Notes: generated by a model not told the origin, from the letters alone. 63,787 nt of DNA from an uncultured Odoribacter sp. (GCA_944321165.1 CALUKE010000013.1:1-63787); one strand, 5' to 3'; positions 10,424 through 19,613 are shown, counted from the stretch's first letter. Program-made: numbers and translations.

Positions 10424-11113
10424 ATGAATCATTTGACATTATTAGTAGCCACAACAGTTCCTCAAGCGACAGAGGCAGAACTGAGTTTATGGAGTATGGT
10501 TGTAAAAGGAGGTTGGTTAATGATCCCCATTTTCCTGCTATCCATCATTGCGGTATACATTTTTTGCGAAAGATATTTATTACTTCGAAAATATTCTCTA
10601 CTCCGGACAGAGACTCTGGAGAGGATCCTGGAAGCCATGCTTTCCGGAGACATCCGTCAGGCCATCACCATTTGCAACGAAGAGAATACTCCCATGTCCC
10701 GCATGCTGATCAAAGGCATACTCCACCACCATTTACCAGTTTCTGAACTGAGAGCCATTGTGGAGAGTGCCGGCAATCTCGAAGTTGCCAACATGGAAAA
10801 AGGGCTTTCTACGTTAGCCACCTGTTCCGGTATGGCCCCGATGATCGGTTTTCTGGGCACAGTGGTCGGTATGGTTCAGGCATTCTACGACATGGCCATG
10901 GCAGGAAGTAACATCAACATTACCCTTTTATCCCGAGGAATTTACACGGCCATGATTACTACTGTCGCCGGTTTGATTGTCGGTATCATCGCCTATTTTG
11001 CCTACAATGCTCTTACCGCCCGGATCGACCACATCATCACCAAAATGGAAACTACCAGCGCCGATTTCATGGAAATCATTTATGAAATGAAAAACGAAAA
11101 AGAACCTCAATAG
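10424..11113 (+). CDS. MotA/TolQ/ExbB proton channel family protein
   Basis: Energy-transducing inner-membrane channel subunit that works with an ExbD/TolR partner to pass proton motive force to TonB- or Tol-type systems. From the ATG at 10424 (229 residues; a TTG 14 codons upstream is rejected) there are three membrane segments: about 18-45, 115-145 and 155-185. The conserved block LATCSGMAPMIGFLGTVVG precedes TM2, and TM3 has the ITTVAGLIVGIIAYFAYN pattern of TolQ/ExbB. The partner gene follows after 8 bases. No tonB lies nearby, so the served receptor is unknown. Confidence 0.92.
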   Translation: MNHLTLLVATTVPQATEAELSLWSMVVKGGWLMIPIFLLSIIAVYIFCERYLLLRKYSLLRTETLERILEAMLSGDIRQAITICNEENTPMSRMLIKGILHHHLPVSELRAIVESAGNLEVANMEKGLSTLATCSGMAPMIGFLGTVVGMVQAFYDMAMAGSNINITLLSRGIYTAMITTVAGLIVGIIAYFAYNALTARIDHIITKMETTSADFMEIIYEMKNEKEPQ

Positions 11114-11121
11114 TATTTCCC

Positions 11122-11514
11122 ATGGCCATAAAAAGATCCAGAAAAGCAAATGCCAATTTCAACATGTCGTCCATGACCGACATCGTATTTCTATTATTGA
11201 TTTTTTTCATGGTCACCTCAACCCTGATCAACCCGAACGCCCTGAAACTGCTATTACCCAAAAGCACCAATCAAACTTCTAATCGTCCGCAGGTTGTCGT
11301 ATCAATCGACAAAAACCAGACTTTCTATCTCAACACCAAAGTCACCCCTTTTTCACGCTTGGAAAGTCAGATTGTCGAACTGTTGAAGGACAGTGATGAT
11401 CCCTGCATCTCCATCGAAGCCGAAAAAACCGTTCCCATCGAGCAGGTCGTAAAAGTCATGAACATCGCAAAAACCTATGGCTACAAATCCATTTTAGCCA
11501 CAGAACCGGAATAA
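11122..11514 (+). CDS. ExbD/TolR family biopolymer transport protein
   Basis: Partner of the ExbB/TolQ protein just upstream. The 130 residues comprise a short cytoplasmic basic start (AIKRSRKANANFN), one membrane helix that begins with the conserved Asp (SMTDIVFLLLIFFMVTST, Asp21 the likely proton-carrying residue) and a periplasmic domain of about 90 residues. Shares an operon with the upstream gene, 8 bases apart. Confidence 0.92.
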   Translation: MAIKRSRKANANFNMSSMTDIVFLLLIFFMVTSTLINPNALKLLLPKSTNQTSNRPQVVVSIDKNQTFYLNTKVTPFSRLESQIVELLKDSDDPCISIEAEKTVPIEQVVKVMNIAKTYGYKSILATEPE

Positions 11515-11600
11515 TATCGGTTCTGTTTTTTCTCCTTTTTATTATTTCCAAACTATTTTAAAAAACAGACGTATAACCGGTACAATAAAACCATTTATTG

Positions 11601-11623
11601 TATTGCCGTCCCACACGGCAATA
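11601..11623 (+). terminator. Hairpin after exbD-like gene
   Basis: A 9-bp inverted repeat (TATTGCCGT at 11601-11609 and ACGGCAATA at 11615-11623) with a 5-base loop lies between the ExbD gene and the DUF4136 gene. It has no real T run afterwards, so it may only partly terminate. Confidence 0.4.
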
Positions 11624-11658
11624 AATAAAACATTTGTTAAACTAAAAACAAACTAAGT

Positions 11659-12315
11659 ATGAAACGCTTATTAATTTTATTGCTTACCGGTTTGTTGATA
11701 CAACTGGTAGTTTCATGTTACCCGGAAGGAGCTGATAACATTGAAGACTATGATGTTGCCATCACAAACTACGACAAAGGTGCTGACTTTTCAAACTTCA
11801 CCACCTTCTCCATTCCGGACACGATTGTCTATTTCAGTAACGACAACAGTGGCTATGTCCCCATCCATGCATTCGATGATGCCATCATCCAAACCATCAC
11901 AGAAAATTTTGAGGCATTGGGATATGAAAAAATAGCAGACCCGACGGCTGCTACCCCTGCTTCAGACTTGCCCAGTTTTGTTGTCACCGTATCAGCCTTC
12001 TCCAACGTCAATTATGCGTATTTTGTCGACAACTGGTATAATAACTGGAACTGGTATTGGGGCAGCTGGTGGGGAGGACCTTTCAGTCCTTACTATCCCT
12101 GGTATCCAGTCAGTGTCTATACCTATCAAACCGGATCAGTAGTCATTGAAATGGTTTCTACCACTCCTCGAAGCGACGACAAGGTAAATGTTATCTGGAC
12201 AGGCATTGCGGACGGCTTGCTGCAAGGTTCGAATGCTTCCATTCTAAACCGGATCGAAACGCAGATCAATCAGTGTTTTGCCCAATCGCCCTACTTAAAC
12301 ACAATCTCCAAATAA
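11659..12315 (+). CDS. DUF4136 lipoprotein
   Basis: A 218-residue predicted lipoprotein: signal MKRLLILLLTGLLIQLVVSC with the lipobox cysteine at 20, then a DUF4136 domain (YDKGADFSNFTTFSIPD near the start, QCFAQSP near the end). A Trp/Tyr/Asn-rich patch (NWYNNWNWYWGSWWGG, about 129-144) sits mid-protein. DUF4136 proteins are envelope lipoproteins of unknown function. The next gene, an outer-membrane barrel, starts 26 bases downstream, suggesting a two-gene operon. Confidence 0.85.
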   Translation: MKRLLILLLTGLLIQLVVSCYPEGADNIEDYDVAITNYDKGADFSNFTTFSIPDTIVYFSNDNSGYVPIHAFDDAIIQTITENFEALGYEKIADPTAATPASDLPSFVVTVSAFSNVNYAYFVDNWYNNWNWYWGSWWGGPFSPYYPWYPVSVYTYQTGSVVIEMVSTTPRSDDKVNVIWTGIADGLLQGSNASILNRIETQINQCFAQSPYLNTISK

Positions 12316-12341
12316 TGACTGAACATAAAAATATTTGCATT

Positions 12342-12959
12342 ATGAAAAAACTATTGATAATTGCCATCTGCCTTTTTGGCCTGAGTCCTTTATTAAAAGC
12401 TCAGCTTCTCAATCTCAATTACCAGATCAGTCTACCGATGGATCAGGTAAAAGAATACACAGACAAAGCCAGTTTCCGGGGATTCGATCTTGAATACCAC
12501 CAATTTCTGAGCGAACGTTTTTCTGTCGGTGCAGCCATCGGCTGGGATGTGTTCTATAAAGACAAAGCCCACACTTCCGGTAATTTTAAATTCAATAAAA
12601 ACGATAACGTCTATACCATTACCGGAAACCAATACCGTTATATCAATACAGTTCCGATGTTAGCCATCGGTCGGTACTATCTCACAGAAAGCAATACGAC
12701 CCTGCGTCCTTTTGTCGGTTTGGGAATCGGTACCAGCTGGACAGAGAAACGACTGGAAGTCGGCCAGTTCAGTTCAACTATTTCGCGCTGGCAATTTGCC
12801 TTTGCTCCGGAAATCGGTATGTATATTCCATTCAACGATCAATTTGCATTCAACCTCGGAGCCAGATACAATTATGGAACGAAAGCGGCTCACGGCAGAG
12901 TCCCCGAAATTCAGACTTTCAGTTTCAACCTCGGAATTATTTTAATGGGAATGAACTAA
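12342..12959 (+). CDS. Outer membrane beta-barrel protein
   Basis: A 205-residue exported protein. The start at 12342 gives a clean signal peptide (MKKLLIIAICLFGLSPLLKAQ); the longer reading frame overlapping the upstream gene is rejected. The mature part has alternating hydrophobic strands and ends FNLGIILMGMN, as in small (8-strand) porin-like barrels. Function unknown. It follows the DUF4136 lipoprotein and is followed by a terminator hairpin. Confidence 0.8.
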   Translation: MKKLLIIAICLFGLSPLLKAQLLNLNYQISLPMDQVKEYTDKASFRGFDLEYHQFLSERFSVGAAIGWDVFYKDKAHTSGNFKFNKNDNVYTITGNQYRYINTVPMLAIGRYYLTESNTTLRPFVGLGIGTSWTEKRLEVGQFSSTISRWQFAFAPEIGMYIPFNDQFAFNLGARYNYGTKAAHGRVPEIQTFSFNLGIILMGMN

Positions 12960-12972
12960 AGCGAATTTTTTC

Positions 12973-13021
12973 ACAGAGTTTTCTTCAAATTCGGCCAAAA
13001 CCGTTTCTGAGGAAACTCTGT
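12973..13021 (+). terminator. Terminator after the barrel gene
   Basis: Nine-bp arms ACAGAGTTT (12973-12981) and AAACTCTGT (13013-13021) are followed by a pyrimidine-rich TTTCCTTTTT run. It lies between convergent genes. Confidence 0.55.
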
Positions 13022-13046
13022 TTCCTTTTTAATTCTACCCATAAAA

Positions 13047-13961
13047 TCAGTCATTTGAATTTTCCATTCTGAACTTCTGCGGAGAGATTCCGGCATTGCT
13101 CTTAAAAAACTTTCCGAATGCCGACTGATCAGAAAAACAAAGTTCATCGGCAATAGCCTGTACCGGACGATCGGTATAAACCAATAAACGGCAAGCTTCC
13201 GCATAAAGCAAACCGGTAATGAAATAACCGGCAGTTTTCTGTGTCACTTTACGAATGATCCTCGAAAGATAAGTCGTCGAGATCGAAAGCATCCGAGCAT
13301 AAAAATCAATGTAATGTTCCTGTTTATAATGTTGTATCAACAGGGATATAAACTGATGAAAAAGAGTTTCAGTATGATTGAGAGCCGGCGTCAACATGCC
13401 CACCCGTGCTTCCACCAGCTCCAAAACCTGTAGCAAAAAGACATGCATCAAATGATTGACCAACTCTTCCTGATATACATACGGTCGGGAAATAGTATGA
13501 GAAATCTGTCGCATACAGGCAACCATTCCCTCCACTTGTTCAACCGTCAAATGAAGAAGCGGCCAATCGGTCCGACAAAAAAAGAGTGAATACGACTGAT
13601 AAGCAGTACATGAACTCAGAATATGCTCGAAAAGCGTCCGCTCACACAATAGATTCATCGCCACAAAATCGGAACTCTGACGGGTTAGTGAAACCAGTAC
13701 ACTGGGAGAAAACAGCAACAGATCCCCTTCCCGCACCGTACATTCCCGGTAATTAATGGAAAAAACAGCGGTTCCGTTCTGAACGACCAAAAAAGAAAAG
13801 ATATCGGCAAAAGCAGGAGGTATCGTATCAATATTCACCAAAAGACTATTCATTCGAAAACAGGCAATACTATTTCTATATACCTCTTTTACCCCATGAT
13901 ACGCCATCAATTCACTCAATCTGATTATTTTTTCCTTTCCAAAAGCCATTTCACGGTTCAT
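13047..13961 (-). CDS. AraC family transcriptional regulator
   Basis: A 304-residue regulator: an N-terminal cupin-like sensing half (about 30-110) and a C-terminal AraC double HTH (about 205-302). The latter includes the first helix pair at FYARMLSISTTYLSRIIRK and the second at VQAIADELCFSDQSAFGKFFK, ending in GISPQKFR. Divergent from the CocE-type hydrolase gene 129 bases away, which is its most likely target. Ligand unknown. Confidence 0.9.
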   Translation of the reverse strand: MNREMAFGKEKIIRLSELMAYHGVKEVYRNSIACFRMNSLLVNIDTIPPAFADIFSFLVVQNGTAVFSINYRECTVREGDLLLFSPSVLVSLTRQSSDFVAMNLLCERTLFEHILSSCTAYQSYSLFFCRTDWPLLHLTVEQVEGMVACMRQISHTISRPYVYQEELVNHLMHVFLLQVLELVEARVGMLTPALNHTETLFHQFISLLIQHYKQEHYIDFYARMLSISTTYLSRIIRKVTQKTAGYFITGLLYAEACRLLVYTDRPVQAIADELCFSDQSAFGKFFKSNAGISPQKFRMENSND

Positions 13962-14090
13962 TTGGGATAAAGATAGAAAATGTTTCGGATTTAACCAATT
14001 CTGGTCTTTGATTGAACAGTTTTTTCTAAAAGTAAACGCCCATATTTGTCATTGAAATTTAAAATGTCCAATCATAATATAGATGACAAC

Positions 14091-15998
14091 ATGAAACGAT
14101 GGATTTATACGGGGGCAATATTACTTATGACAGCCTGCACACAGCAGACGGCCCAACAGCAGGAGATCATCCTGCACAATGCGGAAGGCAAAGAAATAAA
14201 AGTTCCCACCCGGAAAGCGCTTCCGGTAGATGCCCAACGGGTACGCTATCCCGGATTCAAACAGGAAACTCTGGTACTGAAAGCCGGCAGTATTCGTCGC
14301 GAAGGAGCCAAACCACTACCTTGTGACATCTTGCTGGAAAGAGATGTTCCCATCAAACTGCGGGATGGTGTGACCATTTATACCGATATATTCCGACCGG
14401 TAAATGGAGACGCTTGTCCGGCTATACTGGCCTGGAGTCCCTACGGGAAAGAAATCGGCGGCCAAATGTTAGACGATGTTCCCATGCGCTCAGGAGTTCC
14501 CCAAGAAGCCACTTCCGGATTGGAAAAATTTGAAGGTCCGGATCCTGCCTACTGGGTAGCCAACGGTTATGCCATCGTCAATCCGGACAAACGCGGGGCT
14601 TACATGTCCGAAGGCAATCTGCTCTATTGGGGACATGAAGATGCGCTGGACGGCTGCGATGTAATAGAATGGATCGCCCAACAGGAATGGTGTAACGGGA
14701 AAGTAGGTATGTCTGGCAATTCCTGGCTTACCGTATCGCAATGGTTTATCGCAGCCGAATGTCCCAAGCATCTGGCAGCCATCGCTCCCTGGGAAGGATT
14801 TTGCGATCATTATCGGGAATCCGGAACTCGTGGAGGAATTCCCATGCCGGAATTTCCGGAAATGATTGCCGAAACATTTTCCTCTGCTCATGGCAGGTTG
14901 GAAGATCAACCGCGCATGATTGTCGAGCAACCGTTCATGTGTGATTACTGGCAAGACAAGGCGGCCCGGATTGAAAACATTCAAATCCCGGCTTATGTCG
15001 TAGCGAGTTACACCAACTCAGTACATACACACGGGACCTTTGCCGGATACCGCCGAATGGCTTCAAAAGAGAAATGGTTGCGGGTACACAACACCAATGA
15101 ATGGTTCGACTATTACACTCCTGAAAATGTAGAAGACCTGCGCCGCTTTTTTGATCATTATCTGAAAGGCATCGACAATGGATGGGAGACAACTCCCAAA
15201 GTCCGCCTTTCCGTTTTGAATCCCGGAGGACAAGACATCGTCAACCGCGAAGAAAATGAATTTCCGCTGGCCCGAACCGTTTACCGAAAACTATACCTGT
15301 CAGCCACAGACAGTTCCTTACAGACCGTCTTGCCACAGCAAGAAAATATCAGTCTTTACGATTCCGAAAGCCAGAATCACCAGGTTACTTATCGCTACCG
15401 GATGGACAAACCGACCGAAATCACCGGATACATGAAATTACACTTGTGGGTATCGGCTCCCGACCACGACGATATGGACCTGACCGTGAAAGTAGAAAAA
15501 CTTTCTCCGGAAGGATCACCGATTCCCGACCGTACAGGCAACCGTATCGCAGCCACCGGCATGCAGCGTGTATCCATGCGCCAACTGGATTCAGTCCGAA
15601 GTAGCGAAGCCGAACCTTATCATACATTTACAAGCGAACAAAAGCTGAAACCGGGAGAAATTGTTCCTGTCGAAATTGAAATCTGGCCCATGGGCCTTCT
15701 TTTCGATACAGGAGAAATCCTCCAACTCACGGTCGGAGCCTATTATCCGGAAAAAACAACCATTCCCTTCGGTTCCGCACAAATCACAATTCCCAAAGAA
15801 GGTTTTACCTATATGCCAGGAGAAACGGTGGAGATGATTACATTGGGCGGTAACGAAACAGCATGTGCCGATCCGAATGAAGTTGTCACCTCCCCAGCTA
15901 CCCACAATCAAGGAAGACATTACATCCACACCGGAGGGCAGTACGACAGCTATCTTTATATACCCGAAATACCGAGCAAGGAAGAATCAGAGAAATAA
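14091..15998 (+). CDS. CocE/NonD family (S15-like) hydrolase lipoprotein
   Basis: Exported alpha/beta hydrolase of the X-Pro dipeptidyl-peptidase/cocaine esterase type. From the ATG at 14091 it has 635 residues and a lipoprotein signal (MKRWIYTGAILLMTAC). The hydrolase domain covers about 85-360, with nucleophile Ser211 in GMSGNSWLT and a likely catalytic His333. A C-terminal jelly-roll domain follows (about 380-620). Where CocE enzymes carry the acid (GGWYD-type motif) this protein reads ASYTNS, so the Asp seems replaced by Asn309. A CATATTTG box at 14041-14048 lies about 45 bases upstream. Probably controlled by the divergent AraC gene. Substrate unknown (ester or peptide). Confidence 0.85.
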   Translation: MKRWIYTGAILLMTACTQQTAQQQEIILHNAEGKEIKVPTRKALPVDAQRVRYPGFKQETLVLKAGSIRREGAKPLPCDILLERDVPIKLRDGVTIYTDIFRPVNGDACPAILAWSPYGKEIGGQMLDDVPMRSGVPQEATSGLEKFEGPDPAYWVANGYAIVNPDKRGAYMSEGNLLYWGHEDALDGCDVIEWIAQQEWCNGKVGMSGNSWLTVSQWFIAAECPKHLAAIAPWEGFCDHYRESGTRGGIPMPEFPEMIAETFSSAHGRLEDQPRMIVEQPFMCDYWQDKAARIENIQIPAYVVASYTNSVHTHGTFAGYRRMASKEKWLRVHNTNEWFDYYTPENVEDLRRFFDHYLKGIDNGWETTPKVRLSVLNPGGQDIVNREENEFPLARTVYRKLYLSATDSSLQTVLPQQENISLYDSESQNHQVTYRYRMDKPTEITGYMKLHLWVSAPDHDDMDLTVKVEKLSPEGSPIPDRTGNRIAATGMQRVSMRQLDSVRSSEAEPYHTFTSEQKLKPGEIVPVEIEIWPMGLLFDTGEILQLTVGAYYPEKTTIPFGSAQITIPKEGFTYMPGETVEMITLGGNETACADPNEVVTSPATHNQGRHYIHTGGQYDSYLYIPEIPSKEESEK

Positions 15999-16103
15999 TA
16001 TTTTAAGAGGATTTTTCAGTCATTACATTTTTTAAACCAAGATACCGAATACAGGGGATTGCACGATTCAACAAAATCCATTTATTTTGCAGAAAAAGGA
16101 TTT

Positions 16104-16766
16104 ATGAATTACAAAATATTATTAATCACGTTGCTTGTTCCCGCCAATTTGACAGCAGCATCTTTGGGGACAGCAACAAATAACAAAAATGTAAATAAAA
16201 CAACTATGAGTATCGAAACAGCCAGCAACGCAATCAAGAATGGTAGTCAAAACCAAACGCCAGCAGGCGAAACTGTATTTTTGAAAGGGACAGAGATGCA
16301 TACGAATGGCTTACTGTTAAAAGTAGGGACAAAAGCGCCGGACTTCTCCGGAACGGGAGGTGATCTGAAAGATGTCTGTCTCCAGGATTTCCAAGGGAAA
16401 AGGGTCGTACTCAATATTTTTCCCAGTCTGGATACCCCTACCTGTGCCGCCTCCGTTCGTTATTTCAATAAAGCGGCATCTACGTTAGAAAATACCATTG
16501 TACTCTGCATTTCCATGGATCTGCCGTTTGCACAACGCCGTTTCTGTACGACAGAAGGCCTTGACAATGTTATTCCTCTTTCCGTTTTTCGAAGCGAGAA
16601 TTTTGTTTCCAATTATCCCCTCCAAATCATAGACGGTCCCATGAAAGGACTATGCGCCCGAGCAGTCATCATCATTGACGAACAGGGGAAAATAGCTTAT
16701 ACGGAATTGGTAAAGGAAATCAGTCAAGAACCTGATTACGAGGCAGCACTTAAGGCTTTAAAATAA
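16104..16766 (+). CDS. tpx: Thiol peroxidase (Tpx), probably exported
   Basis: Atypical 2-Cys peroxiredoxin that reduces peroxides. The peroxidatic Cys114 lies in FPSLDTPTCAASV and the resolving Cys148 in RRFCTTEGL. Their spacing of 34 equals that of E. coli Tpx (Cys61/Cys95). The reading frame carries about 50 extra N-terminal residues beginning with a plausible signal sequence (MNYKILLITLLVPANLTAAS), so a periplasmic form is likely. An internal ATG at codon 35 could give a cytosolic form. It stands alone, ended by a long terminator. Confidence 0.88.
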   Translation: MNYKILLITLLVPANLTAASLGTATNNKNVNKTTMSIETASNAIKNGSQNQTPAGETVFLKGTEMHTNGLLLKVGTKAPDFSGTGGDLKDVCLQDFQGKRVVLNIFPSLDTPTCAASVRYFNKAASTLENTIVLCISMDLPFAQRRFCTTEGLDNVIPLSVFRSENFVSNYPLQIIDGPMKGLCARAVIIIDEQGKIAYTELVKEISQEPDYEAALKALK

Positions 16767-16775
16767 AACATTTAT

Positions 16776-16823
16776 CGGACAAACAAAAAGCAGGAATTTG
16801 TTTTCCTGCTTTTTGTTTGTCCG
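16776..16823. terminator. Bidirectional terminator between tpx and the GNAT operon
   Basis: A perfect 21-bp inverted repeat (16776-16796 and 16803-16823) with a 6-base loop and A-rich/T-rich flanks lies between convergent genes, so it can serve both strands. Confidence 0.8.
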
Positions 16824-16862
16824 GCAGGCTGAATTGAAATTTCAATTTTTCCAAGCGGACGA

Positions 16863-18500
16863 TTACAAATAGTCATTCAACAGTGCATAAAAATTCTCTT
16901 TCGCCTCCACTTCGATAAAGGGAGTATGTCCACAACATTCCAATATATGCAGCCGGTAGGTTATTCCGGCCTCACCCAGCGGTCCTACAACTCCTTGATA
17001 TGGATGAGGATCCTGTTTGCCATGCAGGATAATAACGGGACATGCAATCTGCGGCAGCAATCTTCTCCATTCTCCGCGTTTACGCAATGCGCTTGCTTCT
17101 GTCCAAATAGAGGCATACATGCGAGCATCCTGAAAACCTTTCGCAGAAACAGCCCGGAGTCGATAGTTATCCGTCTGCTCTATGTATGTTTCCAACTGCT
17201 GCATTGCTTCTTCTGTTGCTTCCCGTTCCAAAGAGGCAAGAAGATATTTGAACCGCTCTTTTTCAGATTCAGACAAACGATTCAGGCGATTCTCCCGAAT
17301 AAGCGGTACATAGTGTTCTTCAAATGGAGGACAACCGATCAGAATCAGTTGTCTGACCGCTTCAGGTTGTTCTACTGCGACCAGTATTGAAAGCCAGGCT
17401 CCCCAAGAATGGCCGATGAGCGTAACCGGAGGACAGGCTTGCATCCGTATCTGAGTAATCAGTTCTTTCTTCAGTTCTTCAATGGTATACTTTGTTTGCA
17501 GACATTCCAACACCTGAAAATGCCTTGACATATATTCTGCCATGGAATGTAAACTGCCGACAGCACCCGGTCCCCCATGTACCAAAAGAATGCTGGGTAT
17601 CACTTTTGTCTTTTCAAGTTTCATTTTCAGGATTGGAAATGGATTGCCCTGTTCGTCGGTTTCAGTCCGTTCAAACGTGCGGAAGCCGAAGTGGCGATAG
17701 AAACCTGCGGCCTGCGGATTCTGTTCGTTCACATCTACATAAAGAACCTGATAGTCCTTGATAGCAACGCAAATAAGCTGTTTTCCGAGTCCGTTTCCAA
17801 AACAATCGGGTGCAACAAACAACATTTCTGTTTTCTGGTTCTCAACTCCCATGAAAGCAACCGGTTGATTTCCCTGATACATCACCAACAACGTTTCTAC
17901 CTCCCGAATGGCTTCTCCTACAAACGGAGTTAAACGCCGGATATCTTCTTTCGCCAGAAAGTGATGACTGGCCCGTACCGATGCATCCCATAATTCGACT
18001 AAAGTATGTATAAGGTCATCGCTCCGTTCAGAAGGAGGAAGGTTGCGAAGTTCAATCAGACTTTTCCGGAAGTAAATCATGTCTTTCAGCACCTTCCCGT
18101 CTTCTACAATCGGATGGTCGTAATTGCAGGTAAAGAAGTCGGCGACGGTATGCGAATAAGTAAAGCCACAACTTTCGTAGAAGGTGATTATCTGTTTGCT
18201 TTCACCCGTGCCGACAAGCAGTGTATGGCACACGTCGGCATAGTACCGACAAAGGTATTCCACCATCTGTCGACCATACCCTTTTCGCTGATAGGAAGGT
18301 GCAACGGCCAGGTTCTTCAGTTCGTAAACTCCGTTTCCTTCGTTTGTCACAACGGCTGCGGCAATGGCTTCCTGCGTGTCGTACATGACGAACAGTTCTC
18401 CCCGTTCCAGATAGCGGTCAATCATCGATTCCTGCTCGTCGGCAAGGAGGAGCAGGGGGAGGAAACGTTTCTTGTAGGTGGTGATGAGGCGGATGTTCAT
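16863..18500 (-). CDS. GNAT-GNAT-alpha/beta hydrolase triple fusion
   Basis: One uninterrupted 545-residue reading frame with three domains. GNAT 1 (about 1-145) has the acetyl-CoA loop QRKGYG at 71-76 and the FYESCGF motif. GNAT 2 (about 155-295) has GNGLGK at 235-240 and FYRHFGF. The alpha/beta hydrolase (about 302-545) has an HGGPG oxyanion motif at 308-312, nucleophile Ser365 in GHSWGA, Asp497 and His525. HGGPG resembles proline iminopeptidases. The acceptors and hydrolase substrate are unknown. Its ATG overlaps the stop of the upstream GNAT gene by four bases, so it is the last gene of a coupled operon of acetyltransferases. Confidence 0.85.
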   Translation of the reverse strand: MNIRLITTYKKRFLPLLLLADEQESMIDRYLERGELFVMYDTQEAIAAAVVTNEGNGVYELKNLAVAPSYQRKGYGRQMVEYLCRYYADVCHTLLVGTGESKQIITFYESCGFTYSHTVADFFTCNYDHPIVEDGKVLKDMIYFRKSLIELRNLPPSERSDDLIHTLVELWDASVRASHHFLAKEDIRRLTPFVGEAIREVETLLVMYQGNQPVAFMGVENQKTEMLFVAPDCFGNGLGKQLICVAIKDYQVLYVDVNEQNPQAAGFYRHFGFRTFERTETDEQGNPFPILKMKLEKTKVIPSILLVHGGPGAVGSLHSMAEYMSRHFQVLECLQTKYTIEELKKELITQIRMQACPPVTLIGHSWGAWLSILVAVEQPEAVRQLILIGCPPFEEHYVPLIRENRLNRLSESEKERFKYLLASLEREATEEAMQQLETYIEQTDNYRLRAVSAKGFQDARMYASIWTEASALRKRGEWRRLLPQIACPVIILHGKQDPHPYQGVVGPLGEAGITYRLHILECCGHTPFIEVEAKENFYALLNDYL

Positions 18501-19015
18501 ACAAACTCTTCTTTCAGCAGTTCAAAATAATGGGCATCTACAAAGCAGCTGTTCTTGAAGCAGGCTTTGCGAAGAACGCCGACCTTGCGAAAATCGGCCT
18601 TTTCGAGTACCCGCATGGAGGCGATGTTGTTCTCATATACGTTGGCAAAGATGCGGACAACGTCTGTCGCCGCCCAATAGCGACGCAGTGCTTCGCACAG
18701 AGCTTGGCTGGCAATGCCTTGGTTCCAGAAAGGCTCTGCCAGCCAGTAGCCGGCTTCGGCATTGAAGCGCTCTACATCCGTTCCCCGCATGAAACTGATG
18801 TTGCCAACGGCTTCGCCGTTTATGTCAATGCAGTATTCGCAGGGCTCCTGTTGGCTTATGGCATAGTCGATAAAAGAACGGGCGTCTTCTTCCGTATAAG
18901 GAAACGGAAGGCGGTCGCGACAGTTGTCCCAAATCTTCTTGTTGTTCAGGTATCGGGCCAATGACGGCACGTCTGCTATTTGCCAATGACGAAGTTGGAA
19001 AGTGTTTTTCTCCAT
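18497..19015 (-). CDS. GNAT N-acetyltransferase, RimJ/RimL-like
   Basis: A single-domain 172-residue acetyltransferase of the type that modifies protein N-termini or small amines. It has the N-terminal LRHWQIADVPSLARYLNN start, the GYWLAEPFWNQGIASQAL acetyl-CoA motif (about 88-105) and the VYENNIASMRVLEKADF motif typical of RimJ-like members. It lies 24 bases after the FMN reductase remnant and overlaps the triple-fusion gene by 4 bases. Substrate unknown. Confidence 0.88.
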   Translation of the reverse strand: MEKNTFQLRHWQIADVPSLARYLNNKKIWDNCRDRLPFPYTEEDARSFIDYAISQQEPCEYCIDINGEAVGNISFMRGTDVERFNAEAGYWLAEPFWNQGIASQALCEALRRYWAATDVVRIFANVYENNIASMRVLEKADFRKVGVLRKACFKNSCFVDAHYFELLKEEFV

Positions 19016-19039
19016 ATTTATAAATAACTGGTATTATGC

Positions 19040-19613
19040 TTACAAGACTTTTTGTATCGCTTTCCGACAGCGTACCAAGTCTTTGGGACCGACGGATTTT
19101 TCTTTTGTTCCCCCTCTTTCGACAACGGCTTTTATCCGGAAACCGCTCCACTTCAGGATTTCCTTCAGCGCTTTTACGGTACCTCTCGACTGGTTGAACA
19201 GAATATTGAAGGGGTATGGCGTCGTGCATGTGCTTAGCACGATGGCCCGTTTCCCTTTATGCAACGGTTGGGGAAGGCCACGAGGATTTTCCCCCATCAT
19301 CGCATAAACCATACGGTCGAAAAGGACTTTGAGTTGTCCCGGCATGTTCCCCCCAATAGCAGGGAGAGCCTATAACCAGCGCATCGCATGCCTCGATCAT
19401 TCCTACAATCCGTTGGGCATCATCATCAGGCAATACACAGGCTTGTCGCGAACGGCAGGTCATACATCCGGTACAGGCCTTTACCTGTAGATCGGCTATG
19501 CGTATCGTGTCCACATGTACACCTTGTTGCAAGGCCTCTTTTTCCATCGCGTCAAGCATGGCTGAGATATTTCCTTTACGGCGCGGACTGGCATTCAGAA
19601 TCAGTATGTTCAT
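19040..19613 (-). pseudogene. NADPH-dependent FMN reductase / iron-sulfur flavoprotein, frameshifted
   Basis: Two adjacent frames together make one flavodoxin-fold reductase. The first (from ATG 19613) runs MNILILNASPRRKGNIS through the cysteine motif CTGCMTCRSRQAC to IGSPCYWG; the second continues NMPGQLKVLFDRMVYAM to the stop at 19040. The break lies in a run of six G on the coding strand (plus C at 19349-19354): with five G the frames join as WGNMPG, exactly the family sequence. So this is a one-base insertion: a sequencing error, a recent null mutation or a slippage-variable tract. The start overlaps the stop of the upstream acetyltransferase fusion (ATGA). Confidence 0.8.
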
